Positions 6,016 to 13,393 of a stretch of DNA of 14,686 bases are shown one piece after another. Origin of the DNA: Azoarcus sp. Its GTDB lineage: Bacteria; Pseudomonadota; Gammaproteobacteria; Burkholderiales; Rhodocyclaceae. Location of the stretch: positions 1 through 14,686 of the forward strand of contig JALNWS010000102.1 of NCBI GenBank assembly GCA_023230755.1. The letters run 5' to 3'. A model generated the notes under the pieces. The model searched no databases, was not told the DNA's origin, and worked only from the letters and a program-made list of their open reading frames with translations. How positions within the stretch are numbered: the stretch's first letter is position 1; every line of letters starts with the position of its first letter. A program made the position numbers and the translations under genes.

Positions 6016-6975
6016 TTAAACCGTCAGCCCGGCGGTCTCGTCCAGCCCCAGCATGATGTTCATGCACTGGATGGCTGCGCCCGAGGCGCCCTTGCCGAGG
6101 TTGTCGAAGCGCGACGCCACGAGAATCTGCTCCTCGTGACCAAAGGCGAAGATCTCGGCGCGGTTGGTGTCGTTGCAGGTGGTGGCCGGCAGGAAGCCGT
6201 TGTCCAGCAAGGGTGCTGGGTCGGACGGTGCGACCTTGATGAAGGTTTCGCCAGCGTAGTACTCGGCAAAGAAGTGGTGGACGTCAGCTGCCGACACTTT
6301 CTGCTTGAGCAGGCGCGGCAGCAGCGGAACGGCCACCACCATGCCCTGGGCGAAATTGCCGACGATGGGGGTGAACAGCGGCTTGTTGGCGAGGCCGGTC
6401 AGGACCTGCATTTCGGGCAGGTGCTTGTGGGCGAGGCTTAGCGCGTAGAAGCGCGGGCTCTTCATGTTGTCGCCGAGTTCGCCGGCTTCCTCGTAGCTGG
6501 CGATCATTTCCTTGCCACCACCGCTGTAGCCGGTGATGGAATAGGTGCTGGCAGGGTAGTCGGCGGGCACGATGCCGGCCGCAACCAGCGGGTGCATGAG
6601 CATGATGAAGCCGCTGGCGTGGCAGCCGGGAACTGCAACTTTTTGCGCATTGCGCACGCGCTCGCGCTGTCCGGGATTGAGCTCGGGCAGGCCGTAGACC
6701 CAGTCGGGATTCGTTCGGTGGGCGGTGCTGGCGTCGAGGAAGCGTGTGCGGGTGTTACCCGGGGCGAGCAGCGAAACCGACTCCTTCGATGCCGCATCGG
6801 GCAGGCACAGGAACACGACGTCGGCCGAATTGACGTATTCGGCCTTGACCGCAGGGTCTTTGCGCTTGTCTTCGGGGATGGTCAGGATTTCGATTTCTTC
6901 GCGACCGCTCAGGCGCTCGTCGATCTTGAGACCGGTAGTGCCGTGACGACCGTCGATGAAAACCTTGTAAGTCAT
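6016..6975 (-). CDS. argC: N-acetyl-gamma-glutamyl-phosphate reductase (type 2 ArgC)
   Basis: A 319-residue enzyme that reduces N-acetylglutamyl 5-phosphate to the semialdehyde with NADPH, the third step of arginine biosynthesis in the cytosol. The nucleotide-binding start is VFIDGRHGTTGLKIDERL (about 5-22), a form typical of the short type-2 ArgC group rather than the E. coli type. The catalytic Cys118 is in VPGCHASGF. Other family segments are the GLPELNPGQRE stretch (95-105), the SITGYSGGGKEMI loop and the His-containing LAHKHLPEM. The C-terminal VASRFDNLGKGASGAAIQCMNIMLG is conserved, and length is normal. The ATG at 6975 has GGAG 8 nt upstream. A TAGAAT -10-like hexamer lies at 7015-7010 without a good -35. 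No other arginine gene is beside it, so it appears to be transcribed alone, as is common in betaproteobacteria. Confidence 0.95.
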   Translation of the reverse strand: MTYKVFIDGRHGTTGLKIDERLSGREEIEILTIPEDKRKDPAVKAEYVNSADVVFLCLPDAASKESVSLLAPGNTRTRFLDASTAHRTNPDWVYGLPELNPGQRERVRNAQKVAVPGCHASGFIMLMHPLVAAGIVPADYPASTYSITGYSGGGKEMIASYEEAGELGDNMKSPRFYALSLAHKHLPEMQVLTGLANKPLFTPIVGNFAQGMVVAVPLLPRLLKQKVSAADVHHFFAEYYAGETFIKVAPSDPAPLLDNGFLPATTCNDTNRAEIFAFGHEEQILVASRFDNLGKGASGAAIQCMNIMLGLDETAGLTV

Positions 6976-7302
6976 GCTGGTGCTCCGCTGGGCATTTTCT
7001 CAAGCCCGTATTCTATGTCCGTTTTTGTGAAGGACTGTCGTTCGATGCGGTGTGGGCGGGGCGCAAGCGCGCGCGTCGGCCACGCACGCTCAAGGTTGCC
7101 TGCCTGCAGGTCGGCGCTGATGCAAGGTCGGAAGCGGGAGGCGGCGCTCAAGCCCGCTGCGGAGCGGTCTGTGGTGGCAACGCTTGATGTCGGGGAAGGT
7201 ACAAGGAAGGCAATGGAAATTCCCTGCGGGAAGGCGCACAGTGTTCAAGAGGCTGTGAGGTATTGAGGATGGCCGCGCAGGAACGGGATACAGGAGGCGC
7301 AT

Positions 7303-7566
7303 ATGATCAGGTGGGAACCGGGATCGAACACCCTGACCTTGCTTGAGGCAGCACGGGAGATGACATCGGCCGCCATGGCCGAACATGACGCGGAGGTCTT
7401 GCTGGCTTCTGCGATTCAACGTGGTGAGTTGCACGCAAACATCAAGCGCTGGGCAACCGAGCAGTGGGAGGGACGCCAGCTCCCTGGAAACATCAACCGG
7501 CTGGAAACCCGCATTGGCCGTGATGATTTTGATGCGTGGTTGAAGAGCACGAGCGCAAGCGTTTAG
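7303..7566 (+). CDS. Small uncharacterised protein, 87 residues, possibly HTH-like
   Basis: The ATG at 7303 is preceded 5 nt away by a perfect AGGAGG, the best ribosome binding site in the window, which supports this being a real gene. I do not recognise the family. The sequence is mostly helical: TLLEAAREMTSAAM (about 12-25), EVLLASAIQRGELHA (31-45), a Trp-rich centre (RWATEQWEGRQL), and a final RIGRDDFDAWLKS. The layout of helix, a GEL turn, a basic/aromatic wing and a DFDAWL end resembles small MerR/excisionase-like winged-helix proteins, but this is a weak analogy. No signal peptide or membrane segment is seen. It is followed by a GC hairpin at 7599. It points towards the convergently transcribed Cache gene and away from argC; no partner gene is evident. 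Confidence 0.65.
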   Translation: MIRWEPGSNTLTLLEAAREMTSAAMAEHDAEVLLASAIQRGELHANIKRWATEQWEGRQLPGNINRLETRIGRDDFDAWLKSTSASV

Positions 7567-7598
7567 ACGCTCGATGCGCGCTCACGCCCCATGGTGTG

Positions 7599-7614
7599 GC
7601 CCCGGCTTCGGGGC
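7599..7614 (+). terminator. GC hairpin after the small ORF, weak terminator candidate
   Basis: GCCCCG (7599-7604), a GCTT loop and CGGGGC (7609-7614) form a 6-bp all-GC stem 32 bp after the stop codon. Only three Ts follow, after ACGGG, so termination efficiency is doubtful. Confidence 0.35.
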
Positions 7615-7652
7615 ACGGGTTTGTCTGGCGAGGATGTGGCGCATCAGCGATC

Positions 7653-7681
7653 AAACGCCGTCAGGGTTTCTGACAGCGTTT
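7653..7681 (-). terminator. Stem-loop between convergent genes, possible terminator of the Cache gene
   Basis: AAACGCCGTCA (7653-7663) and TGACAGCGTTT (7671-7681) pair over 11 bp with one mismatch around a 7-nt loop. It starts 4 bp after the Cache gene stop. On the minus strand the stem ends in GTTT without a longer T-tract. Because the A/T ends are symmetrical it could act in both directions for the two convergent genes. Confidence 0.5.
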
Positions 7682-7685
7682 GGTT

Positions 7686-8585
7686 TCAGCGCGAAAAGTA
7701 GCCCACGCCGATCAGACGCCCGTTCTGGGTGCTGAAGTAACTGTGCTTCCTCTCCATGCGGCCGGTCAGGGGGTTGCGCCAGTTGTATGCGTACTCGCCC
7801 TTGCCGTCCTTGCGCGCCAGCGCCAGCATTTCGCGGCCGATCTCGACCCCATCGGGGGATTTCTGGGCGTTGGCGTCGGTGCCGACAAGGGCCGGGTTGG
7901 CGCCATGTGCCAGCACCTTGCCTGAGGCGATGTCGACTACGACCACGTACAGGTCGTCGCGCACGAAGGGGCCCTTGAAGTGCTGGAAGGCGGCGAGTGC
8001 GGTGGCTTCGTCGTCGATCATCGCCTTCATTGCACGCTTGAGCAGGCTCCTGGCCTGTGCTGGTGTGGCACGGGGGGCGTAGTAGCCTACCGCGACGATG
8101 ATGTCGCCGACGCGCTGGTAGCTTGTCAGTTTTGGTTCGCTCGTACTGTCAGCGGGGTTGAACCAATGGTATTCGATGCGGCCGTGATCGCTGGCTTTTG
8201 CCATCTCGATCATTTCCTTGAAGAAGGGGCGGCCGTCGAGGTCGGTCTCGGTAAGCACGTTCTGGCCGATCAGCACCGCAGAGGCGCCGCCGCTGGCGAG
8301 AAAGCGGCCGTTGATGTCGAGCGCGTAGACGTACAGATCGCGGTCGATGAAGTCGGCCTCGCGGCTGAAGGCATCAACCCCCATCACACCGGTCTTGCGG
8401 ACGTGCTCGACCGCGCGTTCGAGCAGTGCGTTGGCGCGTTCGGCCTGCGGGTTGCCGTAGACGCCGGCTGGGGTTTCGGCGCTCGTGACCGTAGCAGGCT
8501 GGGCTGCGACTGAGGCGGTGGGCTGGCCGACCCCGATCAGTGTGGCCAGCGCGATTGCGTAAACGGGGCCTTGGTTCAGCGACAT
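7686..8585 (-). CDS. Secreted protein with two tandem Cache (sCache_2-like) domains
   Basis: A 299-residue protein with a hydrophobic N-terminus (about 8-28, ending near ASVAA) that looks like a signal peptide, although it lacks the usual basic residues before the core. Two homologous segments follow: about 79-169 (FIDRDLYVYALDINGRFLASGG ... VGDIIVAVGYY) and about 207-297 (FVRDDLYVVVVDIASGKVLAHG ... GRLIGVGYF). Each has the Cache pattern of a DLYV strand, a D-x(3-4)-G turn, a GRPF/GREM-type helix and a Y-x-W-NP hairpin. Cache domains normally sense small molecules outside the cell as part of chemoreceptors or kinases; here no membrane helix or output domain is attached. The ATG at 8585 has GGAG 7 nt upstream and an in-frame TAA lies 21 nt before it, fixing the start. 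It follows dctM by 83 bp on the same strand, so it may serve the TRAP system or report its ligand. Function is inferred. Confidence 0.85.
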   Translation of the reverse strand: MSLNQGPVYAIALATLIGVGQPTASVAAQPATVTSAETPAGVYGNPQAERANALLERAVEHVRKTGVMGVDAFSREADFIDRDLYVYALDINGRFLASGGASAVLIGQNVLTETDLDGRPFFKEMIEMAKASDHGRIEYHWFNPADSTSEPKLTSYQRVGDIIVAVGYYAPRATPAQARSLLKRAMKAMIDDEATALAAFQHFKGPFVRDDLYVVVVDIASGKVLAHGANPALVGTDANAQKSPDGVEIGREMLALARKDGKGEYAYNWRNPLTGRMERKHSYFSTQNGRLIGVGYFSR

Positions 8586-8633
8586 GGTGAGTCTCCATTG
8601 ATGGCTTTATGCGCAACAAATGCCGTTAGGTGT

Positions 8634-8659
8634 CCGGTCGGCGTCAATGCGCCGGCCGG
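8634..8659 (-). terminator. Hairpin between dctM and the Cache gene
   Basis: CCGGTCGGCG (8634-8643) and CGCCGGCCGG (8650-8659) form a 10-bp GC-rich stem with one mismatch and a 6-nt loop, 9 bp after the dctM stop. There is no T-tract on the minus strand. It may be an attenuator or an RNA-stabilising end that separates dctM from the Cache gene. Confidence 0.35.
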
Positions 8660-8668
8660 GATTCACGT

Positions 8669-10009
8669 TCAGTAGCCGACCATCGAAGGCAGCCACAGGG
8701 AGATTTGCGGGAAGAAGGCGATGAGGAAAATCGAAATTGTCGATACGATGACGAATGGATGGATGCGGGCGACGATGGCTTCGATGCTCGATCCGCCGAT
8801 ACCCGAGGCGACGAACAGGTTTTCGCCCAGCGGCGGCGTCATGAACCCGACCGACAGCGTGCAGATGATGACGATGCCGACGTGGGTGGGGTCCATGCCC
8901 AGGGTGTACATCACTGGCAGCAGCACCGGCACCAGAATCATGATGGCCGCCAGCGTTTCCATGAACATGCCGACGAAGAGCAGGAAGATGATGACCATAG
9001 ACCAGATGAGGTAGATGTTGTCGGTCAGCCCGAGCATCGAATCCGCAATGGTTGCCGGGATGCGCTGTTCCACCAGCAAGCGGCCGAACACGGTCGCGGT
9101 GAAGAGAATCAGCAGCACGCGTCCGGTGATCCAGGTGGTGGTGCGCAGCGAGTTGAGCAAGGACGCGAACTTCAACTCACGGTGCAGGAAGACGCCGACG
9201 AAGAGCGTATAGAAAATTGCCACGATGGCCGATTCGGTCGGGGTGAACAGGCCGGCGTAGATGCCGCCGAGAATGATCACCGGCGCCAGCACGGACCACA
9301 CGCCCCGGCGCAGCGAAGTGCGTATCTCGGGGAAGGACCATTTTTCGGTGAGGCCGACGTAGCCGTGCTTCTTCGAGATGAAGTAGTTGATGACCACCAG
9401 ACTGCCGGCCATCACGATGCCCGGAACAACCCCGGCAATGAACATCTTCGGAATCGACACCGACGCGAACTCGCCGTATTTGGCGACGGCGTCCGGCGGC
9501 GGCATCAGGCCCATGGCCGAGATGCCGAAGATCACCATCGGGATGGAGGGCGGGATGATGATGCCGAGACCACCCGAGGCGGCGGTGACGGCCGATGCAT
9601 AGCTGCGGTCGTAGTTGCGCTTGGTCATGGCCGGGATCATCAGCATGCCGACGGCAGCCGTCGTTGCCGGACCGGAACCGGAGATGGCGCCAAAGAACAG
9701 GCAGGCCAGCACCGTGGCCGCACCAAGGCCGCCCGTGATCGGGCCGGCAAGGTTTTCGGCGATATCCACCAGGCGGCGCGAGATGCCGGCGGCTTCCATC
9801 AGGGCGCCGGCGAGCACGAAGGCGGGCAGGGCCATCAGCGGAAAACTGCCCACCGAGGTGAAGGCGATCTGCACGAAAGCGATCGGGTTTTTTTCCACCG
9901 CCATGAAGGTGGCGAGTGCCGCACCCCCCAGTGCAATGGTGATCGGCGCCCCAAGCAGCAGCATGAGGAAGAATCCGCCGAACAGGATTTCTACGATATA
10001 GGCGTCCAT
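8669..10009 (-). CDS. dctM: TRAP transporter large permease subunit DctM
   Basis: A 446-residue inner-membrane protein, the ion-coupled transport subunit of a tripartite ATP-independent periplasmic transporter. It has about 12 hydrophobic segments throughout its length. The hallmark stretches of the family are present: MALPAFVLAGALME (near 59-72), FFGAISGSGPATTAAVG (near 104-120), GGLGIIIPPSIPMVIFG (near 145-161), GLFTPTESAIVAIFY (near 255-270), and the late TLSVGFMTPPLGENLF segment. The ATG at 10009 follows GAGAGA by about 7 nt. It begins 27 bp after the dctQ stop, so the two are co-transcribed. Substrate choice lies with DctP rather than this subunit. Length is slightly above the usual 425. 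Confidence 0.95.
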   Translation of the reverse strand: MDAYIVEILFGGFFLMLLLGAPITIALGGAALATFMAVEKNPIAFVQIAFTSVGSFPLMALPAFVLAGALMEAAGISRRLVDIAENLAGPITGGLGAATVLACLFFGAISGSGPATTAAVGMLMIPAMTKRNYDRSYASAVTAASGGLGIIIPPSIPMVIFGISAMGLMPPPDAVAKYGEFASVSIPKMFIAGVVPGIVMAGSLVVINYFISKKHGYVGLTEKWSFPEIRTSLRRGVWSVLAPVIILGGIYAGLFTPTESAIVAIFYTLFVGVFLHRELKFASLLNSLRTTTWITGRVLLILFTATVFGRLLVEQRIPATIADSMLGLTDNIYLIWSMVIIFLLFVGMFMETLAAIMILVPVLLPVMYTLGMDPTHVGIVIICTLSVGFMTPPLGENLFVASGIGGSSIEAIVARIHPFVIVSTISIFLIAFFPQISLWLPSMVGY

Positions 10010-10036
10010 GTCTAGTCTCTCTGCGGGTGGCCGTGA

Positions 10037-10582
10037 TTATTGTTGTGTGGCTGCGGTTTTCTTGAGCTTCTCGATCTCTTCGGCTTCCGGGTCCATCAGT
10101 TCCACGCCCTTGAACAGGGTGAGGTAGAGGTTCCACAGAATGCGGATCGACATCAGCGTGAAGGCAGCAGGCAGGATCATGTAGAAGTACTTCATCGGCA
10201 GCCCGAGGGTCTGCGACTTCCAGAACAGGTTCATGCGGTGGAACACGAAGTCGTAGCTCAGGTACACGAAGTACATGTTGAAGCACACCCACAGCACGTC
10301 CGACAGGGCCATGCAGACCTTGCGCACGATGGGCGGGAAGAACTTGAACTGGAAGGTGACGCGGTTGTGGGCTGACATCTTTGCCGCCACGGTCGCGCCC
10401 AGGTAGGCGAACCAGACGAACATGTAGGTGGCGAGTTCCTCGCCCCAGGGCAGCGAGTACTGGAAGAACTGGCGCAACAGGATCTGGACGAACAGCAGCA
10501 CCACGAAGCAGGCCAGCAGCGCTTCTGCGAGATACTCCTCGATGTTTCCAACGAGCTTTAGAGCGACGTTCTTGATGGACAT
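10037..10582 (-). CDS. dctQ: TRAP transporter small permease subunit DctQ
   Basis: A 181-residue membrane protein with four hydrophobic segments near residues 18-38, 50-67, 88-110 and 132-152. The family motif PWGEELATYMFVWFAYLGA (45-63) and the later TLGLPMKYFYMILP (125-138) are clear. It ends in a charged cytoplasmic tail (DPEAEEIEKLKK). DctQ pairs with DctM to form the membrane part of the transporter. The ATG at 10582 has GGAG 7 nt upstream. It is separated from dctP by 154 bp containing a strong hairpin, so it is probably expressed at a lower level than dctP from the same transcript. Confidence 0.93.
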   Translation of the reverse strand: MSIKNVALKLVGNIEEYLAEALLACFVVLLFVQILLRQFFQYSLPWGEELATYMFVWFAYLGATVAAKMSAHNRVTFQFKFFPPIVRKVCMALSDVLWVCFNMYFVYLSYDFVFHRMNLFWKSQTLGLPMKYFYMILPAAFTLMSIRILWNLYLTLFKGVELMDPEAEEIEKLKKTAATQQ

Positions 10583-10698
10583 GGCGGGCTCCGTCGAATC
10601 GGAAGTGCAGATACAGTGACCGCGCCGTTGGCGGGCCTGGTGCTGCGTCGCACGGCGTATCGATCAGGGTTTGGTGCACATGGGGCGCACCACGTTGG

Positions 10699-10729
10699 AA
10701 AACTGCCGGCGCATCGAGGCGCCGGCAGT
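10699..10729 (-). terminator. Intercistronic hairpin between dctP and dctQ (attenuator)
   Basis: On the minus strand, ACTGCCGGCGC (10729-10719), a 6-nt loop and GCGCCGGCAGT (10712-10702) form a perfect 11-bp GC-rich stem ending in TTTT (10702-10699). It starts 7 bp after the dctP stop. A partial terminator or RNase barrier at this position is common after genes for solute-binding proteins, letting them be made in excess of the permease. Confidence 0.75.
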
Positions 10730-10736
10730 CGTGGTC

Positions 10737-11732
10737 TTAGCGACCGAGCGACTTCAGGACCTTGTCGAGCTTGTCCTTGCCGCCGATGCTGTCGTAGAAC
10801 TTCGGCCACACCGTGGTGGTGGCCTTTTCGATGAACTCTTTTTCGCCGTTGGCAGCGTCGCTGATCTGCATGCCCTTGGCGGCGAGATCCTTCTTGATCT
10901 TGTCCTCGGTCTCGAGCAGGTACTTGTAGCTGTGTTCGGTGGCTTCACGACCGGCTTCGAGGATGGCCTTCTGTACCTCAGGTTTCTGATCCTGGAAGAC
11001 CGATTCGCTGACGATCAGCGGCTCGAGCGAGAAGATGTAGCGGATGTTGGTGACGTACTTCTGGACTTCGTTGAACTTCATCGCCGCGACCGTGATGTAG
11101 GGGTTGTCCTGACCATCGACGACACGCTGCTGCAGCGCGGTGAAGGTTTCGGACCACGCCATCGGCGTCGGGTTGATGCCCCAGGCCTGATAGGTGGCGA
11201 TCATGATCTCGTTCTTCGGTACGCGGATGACCAGACCCTTGAGGTCGGCTACGGTGGTTACCGGTTTCTTCGAGTTGGTCAGTACGCGAAAGCCCGAGTA
11301 AGCCCAGCCGACGATGCGGACGCCTGCGTCGCGGATGGTGTTTTCGGTAAGCTCCTTGCCCACATCGCCCTGGGTCAGCTTCTTGGCTTCTTCTGCGCTC
11401 TGGATGACGTAGGGCAGGGTCAGAACGCCCACCGAAGGGGAGAACGGTGTGACGTTGTTGATGGCCAGCACCGAGAAGTCCAGCGTGCCGAGCGCGGCGT
11501 TGTTGACGGTGTTCTGCTCGTCACCAAGCTGACCGTTGGGGAAGAGGTCGACCTTGTGCTTGCCAGCGGTTTTCTTTTCGAAGAGGGTCTTGAAGGTCTG
11601 GCCCAGTTCCCACTGCGTACCACCAGCAGCATCACCCAGCGCCATCTTGAAATTGGCTGCGAAAGCACCTTGCGATCCGGCGATCAGGCCGGCGGTAAGG
11701 AACGAGATCAGTACGGTTTTCTTGATGTTCAT
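10737..11732 (-). CDS. dctP: TRAP transporter solute-binding protein DctP
   Basis: A 331-residue periplasmic protein that captures the substrate and delivers it to DctQM. The signal peptide is MNIKKTVLISFLTAGLIAGSQ..., with likely cleavage after AFA at 25. The mature protein opens with the usual strand and GGTQWELGQTFKTLFEKKT. The ligand-site region is intact: LKGLVIRVPKNE contains Arg170, the residue that normally pairs with the substrate carboxylate, and QQRVVDGQDNP contains the conserved Asn210. This suggests a carboxylated ligand. The start was placed at ATG 11732, which has GGAG 6 nt upstream; a TTG 12 nt further up would put the Shine-Dalgarno inside the coding region. A palindrome lies in the leader at 11758-11773. 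It follows the FAD oxidoreductase by 180 bp, so it may have its own promoter. Confidence 0.94.
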   Translation of the reverse strand: MNIKKTVLISFLTAGLIAGSQGAFAANFKMALGDAAGGTQWELGQTFKTLFEKKTAGKHKVDLFPNGQLGDEQNTVNNAALGTLDFSVLAINNVTPFSPSVGVLTLPYVIQSAEEAKKLTQGDVGKELTENTIRDAGVRIVGWAYSGFRVLTNSKKPVTTVADLKGLVIRVPKNEIMIATYQAWGINPTPMAWSETFTALQQRVVDGQDNPYITVAAMKFNEVQKYVTNIRYIFSLEPLIVSESVFQDQKPEVQKAILEAGREATEHSYKYLLETEDKIKKDLAAKGMQISDAANGEKEFIEKATTTVWPKFYDSIGGKDKLDKVLKSLGR

Positions 11733-11757
11733 GGTTGGCTCCAACTTTGTCTGTCTG

Positions 11758-11773
11758 GTCCGATGTTTCGGAC
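11758..11773. promoter_or_regulatory. Palindrome in the dctP leader, operator candidate
   Basis: GTCCGA (11758-11763), TGTT, TCGGAC (11768-11773) is a perfect 6-bp inverted repeat, flanked by CTG and CAG that extend the symmetry with one extra base on one arm. It ends 25 bp before the dctP start codon. It could be a repressor site or an RNA hairpin. No clear sigma-70 promoter was found around it. Confidence 0.3.
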
Positions 11774-11878
11774 AGGGCTGTGTTGCTGCTCGGGATGGAA
11801 ACCCTTGGTCGCTTTTCGCGTACCCGCTGCGGATTCCCGTGTTATGGGGTCCTGCGCTCCATGAGTGGGGTGGGTGGG

Positions 11879-11902
11879 GGTCTTCCGGCGAGCCGGAAGA
11901 CC
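11879..11902 (-). terminator. Long inverted repeat after the FAD oxidoreductase gene
   Basis: GGTCTTCCGGC (11879-11889) and GCCGGAAGACC (11892-11902) are perfectly complementary over 11 bp with only 2 nt between. As RNA it would fold with a slightly larger loop. It begins 10 bp after the oxidoreductase stop. On the minus strand it is followed by a C-rich run instead of Ts, so it may be a processing or stability element rather than a true terminator. Confidence 0.5.
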
Positions 11903-11912
11903 AGCGGATGAA

Positions 11913-13355
11913 TCAGGGACGTTCGTCGTTGTAGGCGTACCAGCGGTAGAGGAAACGCTGGCCGAAACGGCGGAAGGGGGCGAAGGCTTCCGACACCACC
12001 AGCTCGCGGACGTTGGGGAAGGGCAGTCGCGAAGTGAAGATCGGCAGCGTCAGTTCGTTCCCCTTGCCGGCGATCCACTGCGCAAGCCGGCGACCTGCCT
12101 GAGCCGAGTACATCACGCCGTTGCCGCCGTAACCGAGGGAGTAATAGATCGTTTCCTTCGGATCAGGTTGATGGATGCGCGGCATCATATCGTGGCTGAC
12201 ATCCACCCAGCCCCACCACGAGTAATCGATCTGAATTCCCCTGAGTGCGGGAAACTTGCGCCACATGTCTTCAATCAGACGTTGCTCGTACTGCTTTTGC
12301 GGTGCGTCGTTGCCGGTGATCGCGCTGCGACTGCCGATCTGCAGACGGTTGTCCGGCATCAGGCGATAGTAGTGGCGCAATACGCGGGTGTCGGTGATGA
12401 CCTGATGGGTGCGCAGACCACAGGCTTCGATTTCCTGTGCCGTCAGCGGCCGGGTGACGATGGAGTTCGAAAGGATCGGCAGCAGGCGGTTCTTCAGTTC
12501 CGGGTGCAGACTGTTTGAAGTATAGCCGCCGGTGCACACGCCGACTGCGCGGGCGCGCACAATGCCGCCGGGGGTCTTCAGGTAATGCACGCCGTTGCGC
12601 GTTTCCCAGCCCTGAACCGGGCTGGCGGGATGGACGGTCGCGCCCAGTGCCCGCGCCTTCTTCAGGTAGCCGAAGGCGAGCTTGCCAGCGTGGATGCCGA
12701 TGCCTTCGGGTTCGTGCATCGCACCGCAGGCTTCTTCGTCGCCAATCCACTCGCGCTTGACCGTGTCGGCGTCCAGCATGCGGGCGTCGTACTTGAAGAC
12801 GTCGCGCAGCAGTTTCGCCTCCTTCTCCAGGGTCGGCATGACGCGCGCACGGTGCGCAACATACAGGTGACCACCGGGTTGCGGGTCGCAGTCGATGTCC
12901 TTGATCAGTTCCTTGAAGTTCTCCATGCCGTCGACACATTCGCGGTGCAGACCGAGGGCTGCCTCAAGGCCGTAGCGGGTGATCCACTGCGAACGCTTCA
13001 GGCGGCCGGAGGCGCACTGGGCCTGACCGCCGTTGCGCACGCTGCAGCCCCACGCGGTGCGGTTGGCTTCGAGTACGGTCGCCTTGATGCCGTATTCCTG
13101 CGCCAGGAAGATGGCGGTGGTCAGGCCGGTGAAGCCGGAACCGATGATCGCGACGTCGACGTCGATGTCATGGGTGATCGGGCCGTCGTCTGCGGGCGGT
13201 TCGCCTGCAGTGCCGATCCAGTAGGTTGGTGCGTACTCGCGGCCCTGGCCTGGCGTTGCGGACACCAGGGGGTCGTAAGCAGGATCGTAAGGTTTTGAAG
13301 GTGCGGTGGCGCGGCCAGCGGTGGCGGCGCTCACGTTGACGGTAGCTGCGTCCAT
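11913..13355 (-). CDS. FAD-dependent oxidoreductase of the DAO family (PuuB/OrdL-like)
   Basis: A 480-residue enzyme. The FAD-binding Rossmann motif is AIIGSGFTGLTTA (69-81) with the acidic end of strand two at Glu96 (TVLEAN). The next conserved stretch is WGCSVRNGGQAQ (102-112); relatives usually have GASGRNGGQ there. The C-terminal flavin region is SLGYGGNGVMYSAQAGRRLAQW. About 60 residues precede the fold, including PAYDPL and PTYWIGTAG, a feature of this subgroup. DAO-family enzymes oxidise C-N bonds of amino acids, N-methylated amino acids or glutamylated polyamines; the substrate here is unknown. The ATG at 13355 has GAGGA about 8-9 nt upstream. It sits between the NTF2-like gene (38 bp upstream) and the TRAP genes, so it probably acts on the imported compound. 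Confidence is high for the family, low for substrate. Confidence 0.9.
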   Translation of the reverse strand: MDAATVNVSAATAGRATAPSKPYDPAYDPLVSATPGQGREYAPTYWIGTAGEPPADDGPITHDIDVDVAIIGSGFTGLTTAIFLAQEYGIKATVLEANRTAWGCSVRNGGQAQCASGRLKRSQWITRYGLEAALGLHRECVDGMENFKELIKDIDCDPQPGGHLYVAHRARVMPTLEKEAKLLRDVFKYDARMLDADTVKREWIGDEEACGAMHEPEGIGIHAGKLAFGYLKKARALGATVHPASPVQGWETRNGVHYLKTPGGIVRARAVGVCTGGYTSNSLHPELKNRLLPILSNSIVTRPLTAQEIEACGLRTHQVITDTRVLRHYYRLMPDNRLQIGSRSAITGNDAPQKQYEQRLIEDMWRKFPALRGIQIDYSWWGWVDVSHDMMPRIHQPDPKETIYYSLGYGGNGVMYSAQAGRRLAQWIAGKGNELTLPIFTSRLPFPNVRELVVSEAFAPFRRFGQRFLYRWYAYNDERP

Positions 13356-13393
13356 GCTCGGATTCCTCGATTCAGTGTGGCGGGAATCCGCGC

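Noticed and set aside
5826..6056. A 76-codon plus-strand frame between the PEP-CTERM terminator and argC
   Set aside because: No ribosome binding site, random-like composition, and its end overlaps argC in antisense.
8630..10015. A 461-codon plus-strand open frame rich in Asp, Gly, Arg and His
   Set aside because: Exact antisense of dctM. The skewed composition arises from reversing hydrophobic codons; no domain or sensible ribosome binding site.
9177..10679. A 500-codon minus-strand open frame spanning dctQ and part of dctM
   Set aside because: It is an Arg/Pro/His-rich alternative frame over two well-defined membrane protein genes.
11733..11744. TTG start four codons upstream of the chosen dctP start
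   Set aside because: It would put the GGAG ribosome binding site inside the coding region; the ATG at 11732 is correctly spaced from it.
11755..11761. CTGGTCC shared between the dctP leader and the mocR-NTF2 gap, as a common operator
   Set aside because: The same 7-mer also occurs inside the kinase and AEC coding regions (near 1127 and 4483), so sharing is at chance level.
10671..11864. A 397-codon plus-strand open frame
   Set aside because: Antisense of dctP, whose signal peptide and ligand-site motifs are clear.
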